A stretch of 64,000 nt of DNA from Streptomyces sp. V2I9 (GTDB lineage: Bacteria > Actinomycetota > Actinomycetes > Streptomycetales > Streptomycetaceae). Below, one piece after another: positions 18,211 to 27,233 of this stretch (its first letter is position 1; each line of letters opens with the position of its first letter). The position numbers and the translations under genes were made by a program. The notes under the pieces are model-generated. The model saw only the letters and a list, made by a program, of their open reading frames with translations. It did no database searches and was not told where the DNA came from. Where the stretch lies: NCBI RefSeq assembly GCF_030817475.1, contig NZ_JAUSZJ010000002.1:2638501-2702500 (forward strand). The letters run 5' to 3'.

Positions 18211-19332
18211 ATGTCGAGCAGAGCGGACACCGACGAGACATGCGGCGGCGGCCCGGAGACCGCGGGGGCGCCGGCCGAAGGGCCGTCCTTCACCGGTCCC
18301 GACACCACAGCGGCGCGCGCGGGACAGCCCGCGCGCCCGGAGGAGGCGCACATCACCGCGGCGCGGACCGGCAGGGCCATCACCGCCTCGGCCCTGCACG
18401 CGGCCGCGACCGGCGCCGACACCTTCCCGGCAGTCCTGCGGGAGGCGCTGAGCCGGCGCGGGCTGTCCCTGGAGCGGGTGAGCGAACGGCTCAAGGCGCG
18501 CGGCATCACCATCAGCCGGGCCACCCTCAGCAGTTGGCAGCGCGGGCGCAGCCAGCCGGAGCGGGCCCGTTCCCTGCGGGCGGTGGAGGTGCTGGAGGAG
18601 ATCCTGGAACTGCCCGCCGGAACCCTGCGCTCGCTGCTCGGACCGCGCCGCCCGCGCGGCCGGACCACCCAGCCGGATTCGGAGGGCGCGGCGCTCCAGA
18701 TCCTCGGGGAGGACTCGGTGGTGGAGAAGGCGCTCGGCGCGCGCTTCCGCCACTTCAACCAGGAGACCAGCTCGCTGATGGTCCACGACATCGTGCGGGT
18801 CGGCGAGAGCGGCACCCTGAGCGGGCTCTCCACCACCAACGTGCTGCGGGCCGGCCGGGCCGGGGCCGACCGGGCGGTCTTCGTGCTCAGCTTCGACGAC
18901 GAGGCGGCCGAGCCGGTCGACATCAGGGTCACCTGCGGGCGGCTGGTCGAGGCCACCTACCTCAAAAGGCTCACATCGCTGGTGCTGGAGATCCACTTCG
19001 GCCGGAAACTGGCCAAGCTCGACACCACGGTGGTGAGTTACGCGGTCGAGGTGAGCCCGTCCGACACCCCGGCCACGCACTACGAACGCTGGTCGCGGAC
19101 GAACCTCCACGAGTACCTCCAGCAGGTCTTCTTCCACCCCGGCGCCCTGCCGGCGGACTGCCACCGCTACGTCCGGGAGAAGGTCGGCGCCCCGCCCCGC
19201 GCCAGGCGGCGGGTCCCGCTGGGCGCCGCGCACGACGTCCATGTGCTCACCTCCCGGTGCAAGCCCGGCGTGCACGGGGTGGCGTGGGACTACGGGACCG
19301 GGACAGCTGGGACGGGAGGCCGCCCAGGGTGA
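18211..19332 (+). CDS. Large HTH (XRE-like) DNA-binding protein
   Basis: 373 residues. A disordered N-terminus (about 1-65) precedes an HTH near residues 80-125 (LSLERVSERLKARGITISRATLSSWQRGRSQPER), a Cro/XRE-type fold. The long C-terminal region (about 160-340) has a regular strand pattern but no motif I recognise. It may be a ligand-sensing or protein-interaction domain. Streptomyces carries many such regulators of unknown target. A GGGAGAG site precedes the ATG. It is divergent from the sigma-CAP gene (196-base gap), so co-regulation is possible. The stop lies inside a terminator hairpin. Confidence 0.85.
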   Translation: MSSRADTDETCGGGPETAGAPAEGPSFTGPDTTAARAGQPARPEEAHITAARTGRAITASALHAAATGADTFPAVLREALSRRGLSLERVSERLKARGITISRATLSSWQRGRSQPERARSLRAVEVLEEILELPAGTLRSLLGPRRPRGRTTQPDSEGAALQILGEDSVVEKALGARFRHFNQETSSLMVHDIVRVGESGTLSGLSTTNVLRAGRAGADRAVFVLSFDDEAAEPVDIRVTCGRLVEATYLKRLTSLVLEIHFGRKLAKLDTTVVSYAVEVSPSDTPATHYERWSRTNLHEYLQQVFFHPGALPADCHRYVREKVGAPPRARRRVPLGAAHDVHVLTSRCKPGVHGVAWDYGTGTAGTGGRPG

Positions 19333-19347
19333 GTGGACGGCCTCCCG
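19313..19347 (+). terminator. Hairpin terminator overlapping the stop codon of the HTH gene
   Basis: A 10-bp perfect stem (19313-19322 with 19338-19347) brackets the TGA at 19330-19332. It separates the HTH gene from the convergent protease gene. Confidence 0.7.
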
Positions 19348-19433
19348 CGTACAGGGGGGGGGTTGGCCTTCGGCAGGTCTGGGACCGTGCTGTTCCGTTC
19401 CGTTCCCGATGTCCGTTCCGTTCCCGGCGCGGG

Positions 19434-20651
19434 CTACTTGGTGTTGAGCGTCAGCCCGTAGTACGCGAGGGCGTCGTCCAGCGGCTGGAAGTAGGACGAG
19501 CCGGGCGAGTTGACCTGGCCGTTGCAGCGCTGGCCGGACGGGCCGCCGGACGTCATGCCCTGGGCCTGGTAGCCGGAGACGTACGCGCCGCCGCTGTCCC
19601 CGCCCTGGGTGCAGACGCTGGAGCTGGCCAGACCGGTCACGACGGTGTCCGGACCGCCGTTCTGGTCGGTGTAGGTGACGCTGACGTTGTACGAACCGAC
19701 CTTGCCGCAGGTCCAGCCGGTGGTCTGGCCGGACTTGCAGAGCGCCGCGCCGGAGGGGGCCCGCTTGCTGCCCCTGACCGGGACGGTGCCGGCCTTGCCG
19801 TACGTGGTGATGTCGAGGCCGATCGCGTGGCCGGCGTCGACGGCCGCGATGCCCATGTCCACGCTGCGGGTGCCCAGCGCGAACCGGGTGTGCGTGCCCC
19901 GGGCGAACCGGGTGCCGTTGTACGCCAGCACCGGCAGGTCCTCGATGCAGTGCCCGGCGGTCACGAGCACCTGCCTGCCGTTGCGGTCCTTGGCGCCGTA
20001 ACCGACGGAGCACAGGTAGCCGTTGAAGGTCATCCGGCTGCCGGGCGGAACGACGGCCTGGGTCTCCAGCTTCTCCTGGCCCTCCACGACGCGCACGGCG
20101 TCGCCGTTGCTCTTCGCGGCCTTGAGGAAGCTGCGGGTGGCCGCGTCCGACGCGCCGTTGACCTCGACGGTCACGGTGTCCGACGCGAGGTCGACGGACC
20201 AGGCGGAGACTCCTGCCGGGGCGCTTTCGAGCGCCTTGGCGTCGAGCTCGGCCTTGATGCGGCCGAGTTCGCCCTCGCCCCGCTCGGGGACCCGCGCCCG
20301 GAGACCGGCGGCCCGGACCTCCTTCGCCGCTGCGACGTCGGCGGCGTTGACGACCAGCGAACCGTCCTCGGCGAAGAAGGCCCCGAGCGTGTCGACCCGG
20401 TCCTTCCGCAGCTCGGCGAAGCGGTCCTGCTGCCGGGCTTCGCGGTCCAGCCGCCGCACGGCGGCCTTCTCGCTGACGCCGAGGGTCGTGGCGAGCGCCT
20501 CGATCATCTCCGGGTGGTAGGCCGCCGCCGCGGGGGCCGAGGGCTCTCCTGTCGTACCGGCGTAGGCCCCTGTGGCGACTCCGGCCGACAGAAGGGCGCC
20601 GATGGAGGCGGCCACGATGTATCTGCGCGCGTTCTTCTTTCCGTGCTTCAC
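19434..20651 (-). CDS. Secreted alpha-lytic/streptogrisin-type serine protease, family S1
   Basis: 405 residues. A signal peptide (KKNARR, then a hydrophobic core ending TGAYA, cleavage near residue 31) is followed by a prodomain of about 165 residues of the alpha-lytic protease type and a mature domain from about residue 200. The triad is His234 (TAGHC), Asp265 (SVDMG) and Ser353 (GGDSGG). Four mature-domain cysteines could form two disulfides. It is exported, self-processed and degrades extracellular protein. GTG start at 20651 with GGAAGGA upstream. Monocistronic. Confidence 0.94.
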   Translation of the reverse strand: MKHGKKNARRYIVAASIGALLSAGVATGAYAGTTGEPSAPAAAAYHPEMIEALATTLGVSEKAAVRRLDREARQQDRFAELRKDRVDTLGAFFAEDGSLVVNAADVAAAKEVRAAGLRARVPERGEGELGRIKAELDAKALESAPAGVSAWSVDLASDTVTVEVNGASDAATRSFLKAAKSNGDAVRVVEGQEKLETQAVVPPGSRMTFNGYLCSVGYGAKDRNGRQVLVTAGHCIEDLPVLAYNGTRFARGTHTRFALGTRSVDMGIAAVDAGHAIGLDITTYGKAGTVPVRGSKRAPSGAALCKSGQTTGWTCGKVGSYNVSVTYTDQNGGPDTVVTGLASSSVCTQGGDSGGAYVSGYQAQGMTSGGPSGQRCNGQVNSPGSSYFQPLDDALAYYGLTLNTK

Positions 20652-21154
20652 GCGAATCCTTCCGCTACGCGGGCGAGCGTCCAGACAATGGGGGGGGTGG
20701 CCACACCGCGCTTGGGGAGGCGCGAGGTGCTCCGGGGACACTGCCCGGCGGCGATGACATGTTCCTGTCGCCGCGCCTCGAACTCTGGCGTAGCCGGAAC
20801 TGCCGCGACAAGAAGTGGCGGTGGGGCTCTTTTCTACAGAACTGGCCGAGAACTGTAGAGAAGACACCGGCCGTTCACCGCCCGGCACCCCGCCGGACCT
20901 GCGCGGCCACCCGCCGACGGGCACGGCGTCGACCACGGCCGCACCGCCGCACGGCCCGTCCGGGCGACCCACGCGACACCGCCGAACACCGCACCGCCGC
21001 ACCACAGAGCACCGCCGCACCGCAGAGCACCGACCGCCGAGCCGACCGCCGACCGCCGACCGCCGACCGCCGACCGCCGAAGGGACGATCGAACGTGACC
21101 GACCGGCATGACGTCTGAAGCCTGCGATGCCCGAGTCGCCGATGGGAGGGCGAG
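20652..21154. other. Intergenic region with an inverted repeat and simple repeats
   Basis: No convincing gene. A 7-bp inverted repeat (tctacag at 20833-20839, ctgtaga at 20853-20859) lies in the most AT-rich stretch and may be an operator or promoter element. From about 20985 the sequence is low complexity (accgccgcac and agagcac repeats) and leads into the 7-bp tandem repeat at 21044-21078. A possible ribosome binding site (gggagggcgag) at about 21144 belongs to the following pseudogene. Confidence 0.6.
21044..21078. repeat. 7-bp tandem repeat, five perfect copies
   Basis: Unit gaccgcc, repeated five times without change, plus a sixth copy at 21032-21038. It lies in non-coding DNA upstream of the PLP-enzyme pseudogene and is a likely slippage hot spot. 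Confidence 0.95.
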
Positions 21155-22037
21155 GTGACCCATGAGATCCGGCCGTGCCCCCGCTGCCGGGTCCGGGGCG
21201 TCCACATGGCCGTCGAGGTGCACCGGGAAGACGGGGGCGGCACTCGGCGGCGCCCCGCCCCGCTGCCGGGCGACACCTCGATGTAGAGGTGGCGCGCTCT
21301 CCTCCCTCCCCTCCCGGACCCGGTCTCGCTGGGCGAGGGCGGCACCCCGCTGGTCCCTCTGCGGCACCTACCGGACGTCCGGATCAAGGACGAACGCGCT
21401 GGAACGTTCGCTGCGATCGCTGGGAGCCGAGGTCCGCCTCACCGCCACCTGGCACGCGCGGTGGACGGAACTGGAACGCGGGGTCCGCGACCAGGGCTGG
21501 TTCCCCGTCAGCAACTACGGCGTCCCGCCCGTGAGCAGCCAGCCCGTCGGCGTACGCTCCTACCGCTCCCTCGCCTACGAGATCGCCGAGCAGCGGGACT
21601 GGTCCGTACCCGACTGGATCACCGTGCCGGTCTCCCGCGGGGACGCCCTCTGCGCACTGGTGGCGGGCTTCGACGAGCTCCGGCGGCTCGGCTGGACTTC
21701 CCGGACCCCTCGGATGCTCGCGGTGGTGCGCTTCCCCAGCCTCCAGGAGGCGATCCGGAACGGCGGCGAGCAGCCCGAGCCGAGCCCGTACCCCGACACG
21801 GTGGCGGCCCTGTCGATCAGCGCCCCCCGGGCGACGGCCGCCGTACGAGCGGCCCGTCACAGCGGCGGCGACGTCCTGGTCGTCGACGACGACACCCTCA
21901 CCGCCGCCCGGGCGAAGGCCGCCTCCCACGGCCACCTGGTCGAACTCTCCTCCGCCGCGGCCCTGGTCGGCGCGACCGCACTCCGGCAACGCGGCGACGG
22001 CGGCGGCATCGTGGCCCTGATCACGGCGAGGGGGTGA
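21155..22037 (+). pseudogene. Decayed PLP-dependent threonine-synthase-like gene
   Basis: From GTG 21155 the frame reads a zinc-ribbon-like start (EIRPCPRCRVRG) and meets a TAG at 21284-21286. After it come RWRALLPPLPDPVSLGEGG and TPLVPLRHLPDVRIKDERAG, the N-terminal PLP-fold II segment of threonine-synthase-like enzymes. Then the frame shifts near 21400 and a long 3' part follows, including WTELERGVRDQGWFPVSN, SYRSLAYEIAEQ and LVVDDDTLTAARAKA, to the TGA at 22037. The segment with the PLP-binding lysine and the phosphate-binding loop is missing between the two halves, so there is a stop, a frame change and an internal deletion. It cannot be catalytic. Confidence 0.8.
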
Positions 22038-22243
22038 CCACAGGGAATCGCCGACAGCGGGCGGGCGGTGGGGGCGGCACTCGGCCTGGAAGGGGCAGCG
22101 CCCCGCCCGAAAGGCACGCGCAGCTCACCCGCGAGCCGGGCGACCGGCCCCGGATCGCCGCCCGGGGCGTCCCGGTCCCCGGCGCGGGGCGGTCGGTCGA
22201 GCGGCCTGACGGTCGAGCGACGAAACCTGTGGACGCGCGCAGG

Positions 22244-22915
22244 TCAGGAACCGGAATGCCCGGTCCGCATATGGCCGTCGATGCTCCGGACGACCTCGCG
22301 CAGCGCGTCGTGCGAAACCCGGGGAATCCAACGGGTCACCTGGGCGGACAGCGCCGCGGGCTCCGGAAACATCACGAGCACCGCTTGGGCCTCGGCTGCC
22401 GGCCGGAAGAACGTCTCGCTGCAGAAGGGGTGCTCCGCCTCGATGTAGGCGGCGACCGCATCGGCCGGTGAGGAGTGCTCGCCGTCGTAGACCCAGGTGG
22501 CGCCGAATCCGGAAAGCTCCGGAAAACGGGCTGCTGCTTCCCAGCGCGCCGGCGGAAGAGCGGCGAATCCGGCGTCCGGCTCCTGCTCTACGGCCCTGAG
22601 GGAACGGGCCGGCGTGCGCAGGTACTCGTCTCCCGGAATGCCGCCACGCGCCTCGTCCAGCCGCTCGGTGAACGCACGCGGGAAGAATGCCGCGTTCTCC
22701 GAACGGAGCAGGTCGGCCGTGTGATCGAGCAGGGCCGCGACGGACACGACGGGAAGCAGCCAGTCCGACGGGCCGGGGACCCGCGCGGTACGGACGAAAC
22801 GCCCGAGCTCGTCGTCCAGGTCGAGCACGCCCCGTGACTCCCGGACGCGCAAGGCCGCTTCGACCACACGCCTGAGCGGCCCGTCGAAGAAGAGGGCGCC
22901 GGTGTGCGAGATCAC
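22244..22915 (-). CDS. Hypothetical protein
   Basis: I do not recognise this 223-residue protein. It is acidic, soluble and free of signal peptide or membrane helices; segments such as LLPVVSVAALLDHTADLLRS and AVAAYIEAEHPFCSETFF suggest an alpha/beta fold. Codon usage is that of a Streptomyces gene. GTG start at 22915 with GGAGAGGAG upstream. It stands alone between a pseudogene and the restriction-modification genes, so context gives no function. Confidence 0.75.
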   Translation of the reverse strand: MISHTGALFFDGPLRRVVEAALRVRESRGVLDLDDELGRFVRTARVPGPSDWLLPVVSVAALLDHTADLLRSENAAFFPRAFTERLDEARGGIPGDEYLRTPARSLRAVEQEPDAGFAALPPARWEAAARFPELSGFGATWVYDGEHSSPADAVAAYIEAEHPFCSETFFRPAAEAQAVLVMFPEPAALSAQVTRWIPRVSHDALREVVRSIDGHMRTGHSGS

Positions 22916-22966
22916 GTCGCGCTCCTCTCCGGGAAAGGTCCGAGGGTCTCAGCGGGGACCCGGGAT

Positions 22967-23158
22967 ATGACGCGATCACCACAACAGGAGGTGGCCCGGA
23001 TCACCCTCGACCTGCTCGCATGGTCGCCCGGACCCATGCCCGTCCCGGTCGACGACCCCGCAGATGCCCAGCCGGCGCGACAGTGCGGACCATCGCACTG
23101 CCGGAACAACCGAAACGGCCCGCCGAAGAAGAAGAAACCGACGAACCAGCAGGAATGA
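22967..23158 (+). CDS. Possible small hypothetical protein
   Basis: A 63-residue frame (MTRSPQQEVARITLDLL, ending in a Lys-rich PPKKKKPTNQQE) fills most of the 315-base gap before the endonuclease gene. The ribosome binding site is weak (ggga) and there is no recognisable domain. The basic tail could bind nucleic acid, or the frame may be chance or a gene remnant. Confidence 0.3.
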   Translation: MTRSPQQEVARITLDLLAWSPGPMPVPVDDPADAQPARQCGPSHCRNNRNGPPKKKKPTNQQE

Positions 23159-23230
23159 TCGACGCTGGTTGACAGCATTCCAGTCCGGATGATCACATGA
23201 CCCCCATTGATGCTACGGGAGGTATTCAAA

Positions 23231-23992
23231 GTGACACTGGAGCGTTTGGTGGCACAAGCGCAATTCTTGGACAGTGCCCAGCTGGAGATGCTGGAGGAGA
23301 TGGCCCAGGCTTTGCAGCAGCCGTGCGAGGTTCGAGTCCATCCTGATTCCGATCTGGCCGGCGGCGCATTCAGTGATTACTTTTTGAACCGCCTGAAGAT
23401 TCATCACGCAACATCGGAGGAGAAGTTCAAGAAGGCCTCGTTCGAATATGCCTTCATCGCTGCGGCCCGCTACGCGGGCCTCTCGGCTCACAAAACAAGA
23501 TCGCAGACCTTCCAAGGCGCTGATGCCGTAGTCGGCGGGGTGCGCTGGTCACTGAAGACCGAGGCATCAGCAGGCATAAGCAAGGCGTCCATTGTGGTCT
23601 CGAAGTTTTCCGAGGCTCGCTGGATCCGCGATTGCGAGACACCCGGCGATTTTGCTCGTGAATGTGTGCCACGGTTCCTTGCACACCTGGACGAGTACGA
23701 CAGGATCGCCACGCTGCGCGCCTTTTCGGTGGGGCCCGAGCGTGTGCACTACGAACTCGTGGAGATACCGAAAGAACTCTTGATGCGCGCGGCCGACCTC
23801 ACGGAAGGCGACTTCACGGCGCGAACGAAAAACGGAGGCAGCTCTGCGCTCGTCCGGGACGCCAGTGGCCTCGCCTTCAAGTTGGTTCTCGACGGGAGCG
23901 TGGAAAAGGTCACTCTGAGTCGGCTCCCGGTCAAGCGCTGCTGGTCCCACGCGAGTTGGACGGTGCCCACCATTCCCGAGGACGAGGAATAG
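23231..23992 (+). CDS. Putative type II restriction endonuclease
   Basis: 253 residues. Assigned mainly by partnership with the adjacent cytosine-5 methyltransferase. A PD-(D/E)xK-like core may be FQGADAVVGGVRWSLKTEA (about residues 94-112), where an Asp, a spacer and the S-L-K-T-E cluster could hold the catalytic Asp/Lys/Glu; the match is loose. GGGAGG at 23217-23222 sets GTG 23231 as the start; in-frame TTG/ATG codons upstream lack a site. GC content and codon bias are lower than in the flanking core genes, a sign of transfer. It is convergent with the methyltransferase across a hairpin terminator. Confidence 0.7.
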   Translation: MTLERLVAQAQFLDSAQLEMLEEMAQALQQPCEVRVHPDSDLAGGAFSDYFLNRLKIHHATSEEKFKKASFEYAFIAAARYAGLSAHKTRSQTFQGADAVVGGVRWSLKTEASAGISKASIVVSKFSEARWIRDCETPGDFARECVPRFLAHLDEYDRIATLRAFSVGPERVHYELVEIPKELLMRAADLTEGDFTARTKNGGSSALVRDASGLAFKLVLDGSVEKVTLSRLPVKRCWSHASWTVPTIPEDEE

Positions 23993-24005
23993 CCGAAGGC
24001 GCATC

Positions 24006-24045
24006 GCGCGGCGGCACCGTCCCGCGGAACGGTGCTCCGCCGCGC
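24006..24045. terminator. Hairpin terminator between endonuclease and methyltransferase
   Basis: The left arm 24006-24020 pairs with 24029-24045, about 15 bp with a 2-base bulge, in the 58-base gap between the convergent R-M genes. Confidence 0.7.
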
Positions 24046-24050
24046 CGGCA

Positions 24051-25277
24051 TCACGCTGCGGCGAACCCCACGGGGACCGGCTGGTCCGAGGACACGATGT
24101 CATCGGCTCGCAGGCTCGTTCCGGGCAGCACGACGCTTTCCAGCTCGGGCTGCCTGCCTGTCAGGACCCACTCGGCCACGTGTGCCAACTGGTACGAGAT
24201 GAGCGGGGGCACCGCGTCGCCGATGTGGCGGTACATGTTGGAGACCGAACGCGCCTTGAAGATGTAGTTCTCCGGAAAGCCCGACAGAAGGCCGAGCTCG
24301 CGCACGGTGCACAGCCGGTCCTGTTCGGGATGCGTGTACCTTCCGTTCCCGAAGTGTGAGCACTCCCGCTTGATCGTGGGCGAGGGCCTGTCCCACCACA
24401 AACGCCCGTAGATGTCGGGATAGGAACCGAATTTTCCGGCGTCGATCGTCCTTTTCATGGCCGGCGTCAGAACGATGTCGGCATCCGGGTGTTCTCGCAT
24501 ATCGATCCACGATCCGCCGTCGCGGGGGGTGGCCTTGAGCCGTCTGAGCGTGACGTCCGTACCGATGGAAGGCGAGAGGTGCATGGGATCGGCTGGATGC
24601 CGTTCGCCCGCCGCCGCCCGAGGCAGATGACTGATCGCCCGCCGTACGGCGATGGCTTCCGGCTTCACGGTTGAATCACCCCACAGCTCCTCAAGGGTGT
24701 GGAGCTGCTTGTCCTCACGAACGGCGATGACCAGAGCCCGCTCACGCTGCTGCGGCAGTCCGAACCTCGTGAGCATGTGCGTACCTGCGTGAACGCTGTA
24801 GCGCATGTCCTTCAAGTCTGCGCGGAGCTGCTCGAAGTGATGCCGGAAGTTCCCCTGAAGCATTTCCCGCGCATTCTCCATCACCACGATGGAAGGCATC
24901 ATTTCTGCGACAAACTCCGCGGTCTTCGCGATCAGCGAATTCCGTGCATCGTCTTCGATATGATTCTTCGGGTTGGCTCGGGACAAACCTGTGCAGGGGG
25001 GGCAAGCGCTGAGTACGTCGAGCTCTCGCCCCTGAAGCCTCACGTCCAGAAGGGACCGTAGCCGCGATCCGGAAAGTTCAGCAATGTCTTCTTCGAACGG
25101 CTGAATGTGCATGTTGGCCGCGTAAGTGTCATTGCACTCCAGCGTCCCCCTGCCGCTGCTGGGCTTACCCAGCTGGGCATCGACGGCCCCGACCAGCTCA
25201 AAGTCGCCATGTGCATGAAACCCATAGCTCATTCCGCCGGCGCCGCTGAAAAGGTCGGCAAACGTCCATCGTTGCAT
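24051..25277 (-). CDS. DNA (cytosine-5-)-methyltransferase
   Basis: 408 residues with the ordered C5-methylase motifs: I (FADLFSGAGGMSYGF, AdoMet binding), IV (SACPPCTGLS, catalytic Cys), VI (MENARE, the Glu that contacts cytosine), VIII (QQRERALV), a target-recognition region (about residues 190-320) and X (MYRHIGDAVPPLI). It methylates cytosine at a site I cannot predict, presumably the one cut by the endonuclease at 23231. The ATG at 25277 starts MQRWTFADLF; the upstream extension is unlike the family. Codon bias is looser than in core genes. Confidence 0.92.
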   Translation of the reverse strand: MQRWTFADLFSGAGGMSYGFHAHGDFELVGAVDAQLGKPSSGRGTLECNDTYAANMHIQPFEEDIAELSGSRLRSLLDVRLQGRELDVLSACPPCTGLSRANPKNHIEDDARNSLIAKTAEFVAEMMPSIVVMENAREMLQGNFRHHFEQLRADLKDMRYSVHAGTHMLTRFGLPQQRERALVIAVREDKQLHTLEELWGDSTVKPEAIAVRRAISHLPRAAAGERHPADPMHLSPSIGTDVTLRRLKATPRDGGSWIDMREHPDADIVLTPAMKRTIDAGKFGSYPDIYGRLWWDRPSPTIKRECSHFGNGRYTHPEQDRLCTVRELGLLSGFPENYIFKARSVSNMYRHIGDAVPPLISYQLAHVAEWVLTGRQPELESVVLPGTSLRADDIVSSDQPVPVGFAAA

Positions 25278-25814
25278 CCAGCTGTCCTTTCCTCGGCGAC
25301 CGCAGCAGTCGCCGACTGATCCTAACGAACTCCTCAACGCTCGATGAGGATCCCCGTCAGCACCCATGGTGGCGGGAGCCACTGACTTCGCGGCGCGCGC
25401 TGTCCTCTCATCCGTCCCCGGTCGTGGCCGGAGGAGCAGGACGCGCCAGTGGCAGCCGGCGACAGAGCATCAGCGGAGTCTACGTGGTGCTGCTGCTGGG
25501 AACGGATGCTCCGGCGGGGCAACCGGGACGACCGGGCGTCCACAAGTCTTGGAATGACTCCGGCCTGAAGCTGCACCGGCGCGGGGGATTACGGCCCCCT
25601 CCACTCCAGCTCCCGCCCGCCCCGGCGCGGAAGGCATCGCCACACGCTCGCGGGCGATCGCGCACCCGGACGCCATCCGCGACAAGGGCGGCATCCGCCG
25701 GCATCGGCCTGGAACCCGCCCACCAGCCCGCCGGCCCCAATACGCCGCCCTCTCCCATCCCGAGCGGGCACCGAACACCCCGAGCGGGCATCGAACGATC
25801 CCTGAAACGACGAA
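25278..25814. other. Intergenic region, no supportable gene
   Basis: Several frames are open on both strands, but none has a recognisable domain, a ribosome binding site or sensible composition (all Arg/Pro/Ala-rich). The first 100 bases must hold the methyltransferase promoter. It may contain gene debris that I cannot identify. Confidence 0.5.
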
Positions 25815-25888
25815 GATCCCGCCCGATCTTTCGATCGGACGGGATCTCGTCAACGCTTCTGAGCTAGCTCAGAAACTGTCGGTTGTGG
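25815..25888. repeat. Left copy of a double-hairpin direct repeat (putative island boundary)
   Basis: Hairpin 1 has arms agatcccgcccgatc and gatcggacgggatct with a 4-base loop; hairpin 2 has arms ttctgag and ctcagaa around ctag; gttgtgg follows at 25882-25888. The right copy at 44947-45023 has the same layout: ggacgggatctcgt is identical (25837-25850 and 44971-44984), and so is gttgtgg at almost the same distance (45 versus 46 bases). There, the gttgtgg is the complement of the tRNA-Ala 3' end. Arm sequences differ but pairing is kept, including one G-U wobble when read on the minus strand. Confidence 0.75.
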
Positions 25889-26050
25889 GGTGTTCACGAG
25901 TAGGTCTGACCTGCGGCGATGCCAGGTCTTCACACCCTCTTTCCCGCGAACCGCATGACCACTTCCCGAATCGCCATGTCCACAACAAACGCATCACCCG
26001 CACGCCGCACCAAGTTGGCTATTTGATTAGCCACAAGAAAGCCTTCGAAC

Positions 26051-26470
26051 ATGGGATACCTGCCAGCTCCACGATTGCACCGCATCGCGAAGGTCATCGC
26101 GATCGACCTCACTCACCGCATCGCCCTGCTGCCCCCAGAGGCCGGTCACCCGAAGTGGACTCTCCCTCAGCGCCCGGCTCTGCTGGGCGCCAACTACACA
26201 GACACCGCATACCGACTCTGTCGCGACCTCTTCCCCGTGCGTCCGATGAGAATCGGCACAGTCACTGGCCACCGCTGGGCTTCCGCCCCCGAACGCGCCA
26301 CCTTGCGGAGGGAGGAGCGCTTTCACATCGTCCGAGTCGCTGCGGGGTCAGCTGATGAAATCTCGGGCAGGAACATCTTCTGGACTCCCCGAGCCACCCT
26401 CGACCTCTGGCTGGACCACCCCGAGGTCGAGACCGTGAAGGTCCTCACCGACGGCTACCTTGACGGCTGA
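26051..26470 (+). CDS. Hypothetical protein, possibly Nudix-like without catalytic residues
   Basis: 139 residues. The layout resembles a Nudix fold: a strand HRIALLPPE, then GHPKWTLPQR, a helix TDTAYRLCRDLFPV in the place of the Nudix helix, then ERFHIVRVAAG and a late WTPRATLDLW segment like the C-terminal helix cap. The Nudix box residues (GX5EX7REUXEEXGU) are not there, so it would not hydrolyse NDP-X compounds. The similarity is a visual impression only. No good ribosome binding site precedes ATG 26051. It sits just inside the left island boundary. Confidence 0.5.
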   Translation: MGYLPAPRLHRIAKVIAIDLTHRIALLPPEAGHPKWTLPQRPALLGANYTDTAYRLCRDLFPVRPMRIGTVTGHRWASAPERATLRREERFHIVRVAAGSADEISGRNIFWTPRATLDLWLDHPEVETVKVLTDGYLDG

Positions 26471-26504
26471 CTTCCAGACGGAACGATCACTTTGGACTAA
26501 CATG

Positions 26505-26988
26505 TCATCGGGTCTGCTGCACCTTCAGGTGACAGTGACTTGCCCCGCATGTGCTCGGCCATCGACCAGCCGACCACGCGCCTTGAATGCATTTCGATGA
26601 CCGTGGCCAGGTACAACCAGTCGTTCCTGACCGGCTAGTACGTGATGTTTCCGAACCAGCGGACATCCGTTCTCGGCTCGGTGAAGTCCCGGCCCACCAG
26701 GCCCGGGGCCTTCGGCGCCCGTGCGTACTGGACGGTGGTGCGCTTGCCTTTCCGCAGGTGGCGGCCGGTGATCCCGGCGGCCCGCATCAGCCTCGCCAAC
26801 CGCTTGTGGTTCACCACCGGACTGGATTCCCGCAGCTCACGCGTGATCCAAGGAACGCCGTAGGCGCCCTTGGTCTCGATGTAAATACTGCGGATCTGCT
26901 CGGTCAGCACTGCCTCCGCCGCCGCACCGAGCGCACCAGCCAGGTCCCGCCCGTGGCACCCTAGGTACGCGAAACCGATCACCACCAC
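26505..26988 (-). pseudogene. IS3-family transposase (OrfB) remnant
   Basis: Reading leftwards: an HTH_21-like part (IRSIYIETKGAYGVPWITRE, then VNHKRLARLMRAAGITG), the linker, DVRWFGNITY, an in-frame TAG near 26639, and then VRNDWLYLATVIEMHSRRVVGWSM, the first catalytic block of IS3 integrases with its Asp changed (VIE for VID). The rest of the DDE domain is absent. It is dead insertion-sequence debris; the ends of the element cannot be found. Confidence 0.8.
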
Positions 26989-27233
26989 CTACCGACAGTC
27001 ACCTGTCAGCCTGCGACATAGTCGTCATCCTGAAGCCGCACCGCGCCCTTCATCCGCACCGTGCACTCATCCGGCGCCTCCGCCACGACTCGGCCGCGGC
27101 ACGCCACGAAGCGGCGATCTCACGCCTCGCCCCAGAGGCGGAGATCGTCTACTTGCGTGGTCGCCGCGCTTCCCGTCGGTGGCTCATCCGCCTCACAGGC
27201 ACCCCCAACCCTTGGTAGAGAGGCCAAGCTCAG
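26989..27233. other. Gap with an unassigned open frame
   Basis: A rightward frame ending at the TAG 27216-27218 reads HEAAISRLAPEAEIVYLRG and then SRRWLIRLTGTPNPW, which looks like the tail of a real protein, but no start codon or domain is visible. It is probably another gene fragment. The MazG-like gene ends 15 bases further on the other strand. Confidence 0.35.

Noticed and set aside
15958..20013. A 1351-codon open frame on the minus strand through the acetyltransferase, sigma factor and HTH genes
   Set aside because: It crosses several well-supported genes on both strands, is low complexity and has no motif.
21041..21080. Possible CRISPR-like repeat
   Set aside because: A pure 7-bp tandem repeat without spacers; no cas genes in the window.
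25470..25853. Open frames on both strands left of the left repeat
   Set aside because: Arg/Pro/Gly-rich, no start signal and no recognisable domain; a GntR-like resemblance was considered but could not be supported.
25889..26050. Search for a duplicated tRNA-Ala 3' end at the left boundary
   Set aside because: Only about seven bases match the tRNA end, so a classical long att duplication is not claimed.
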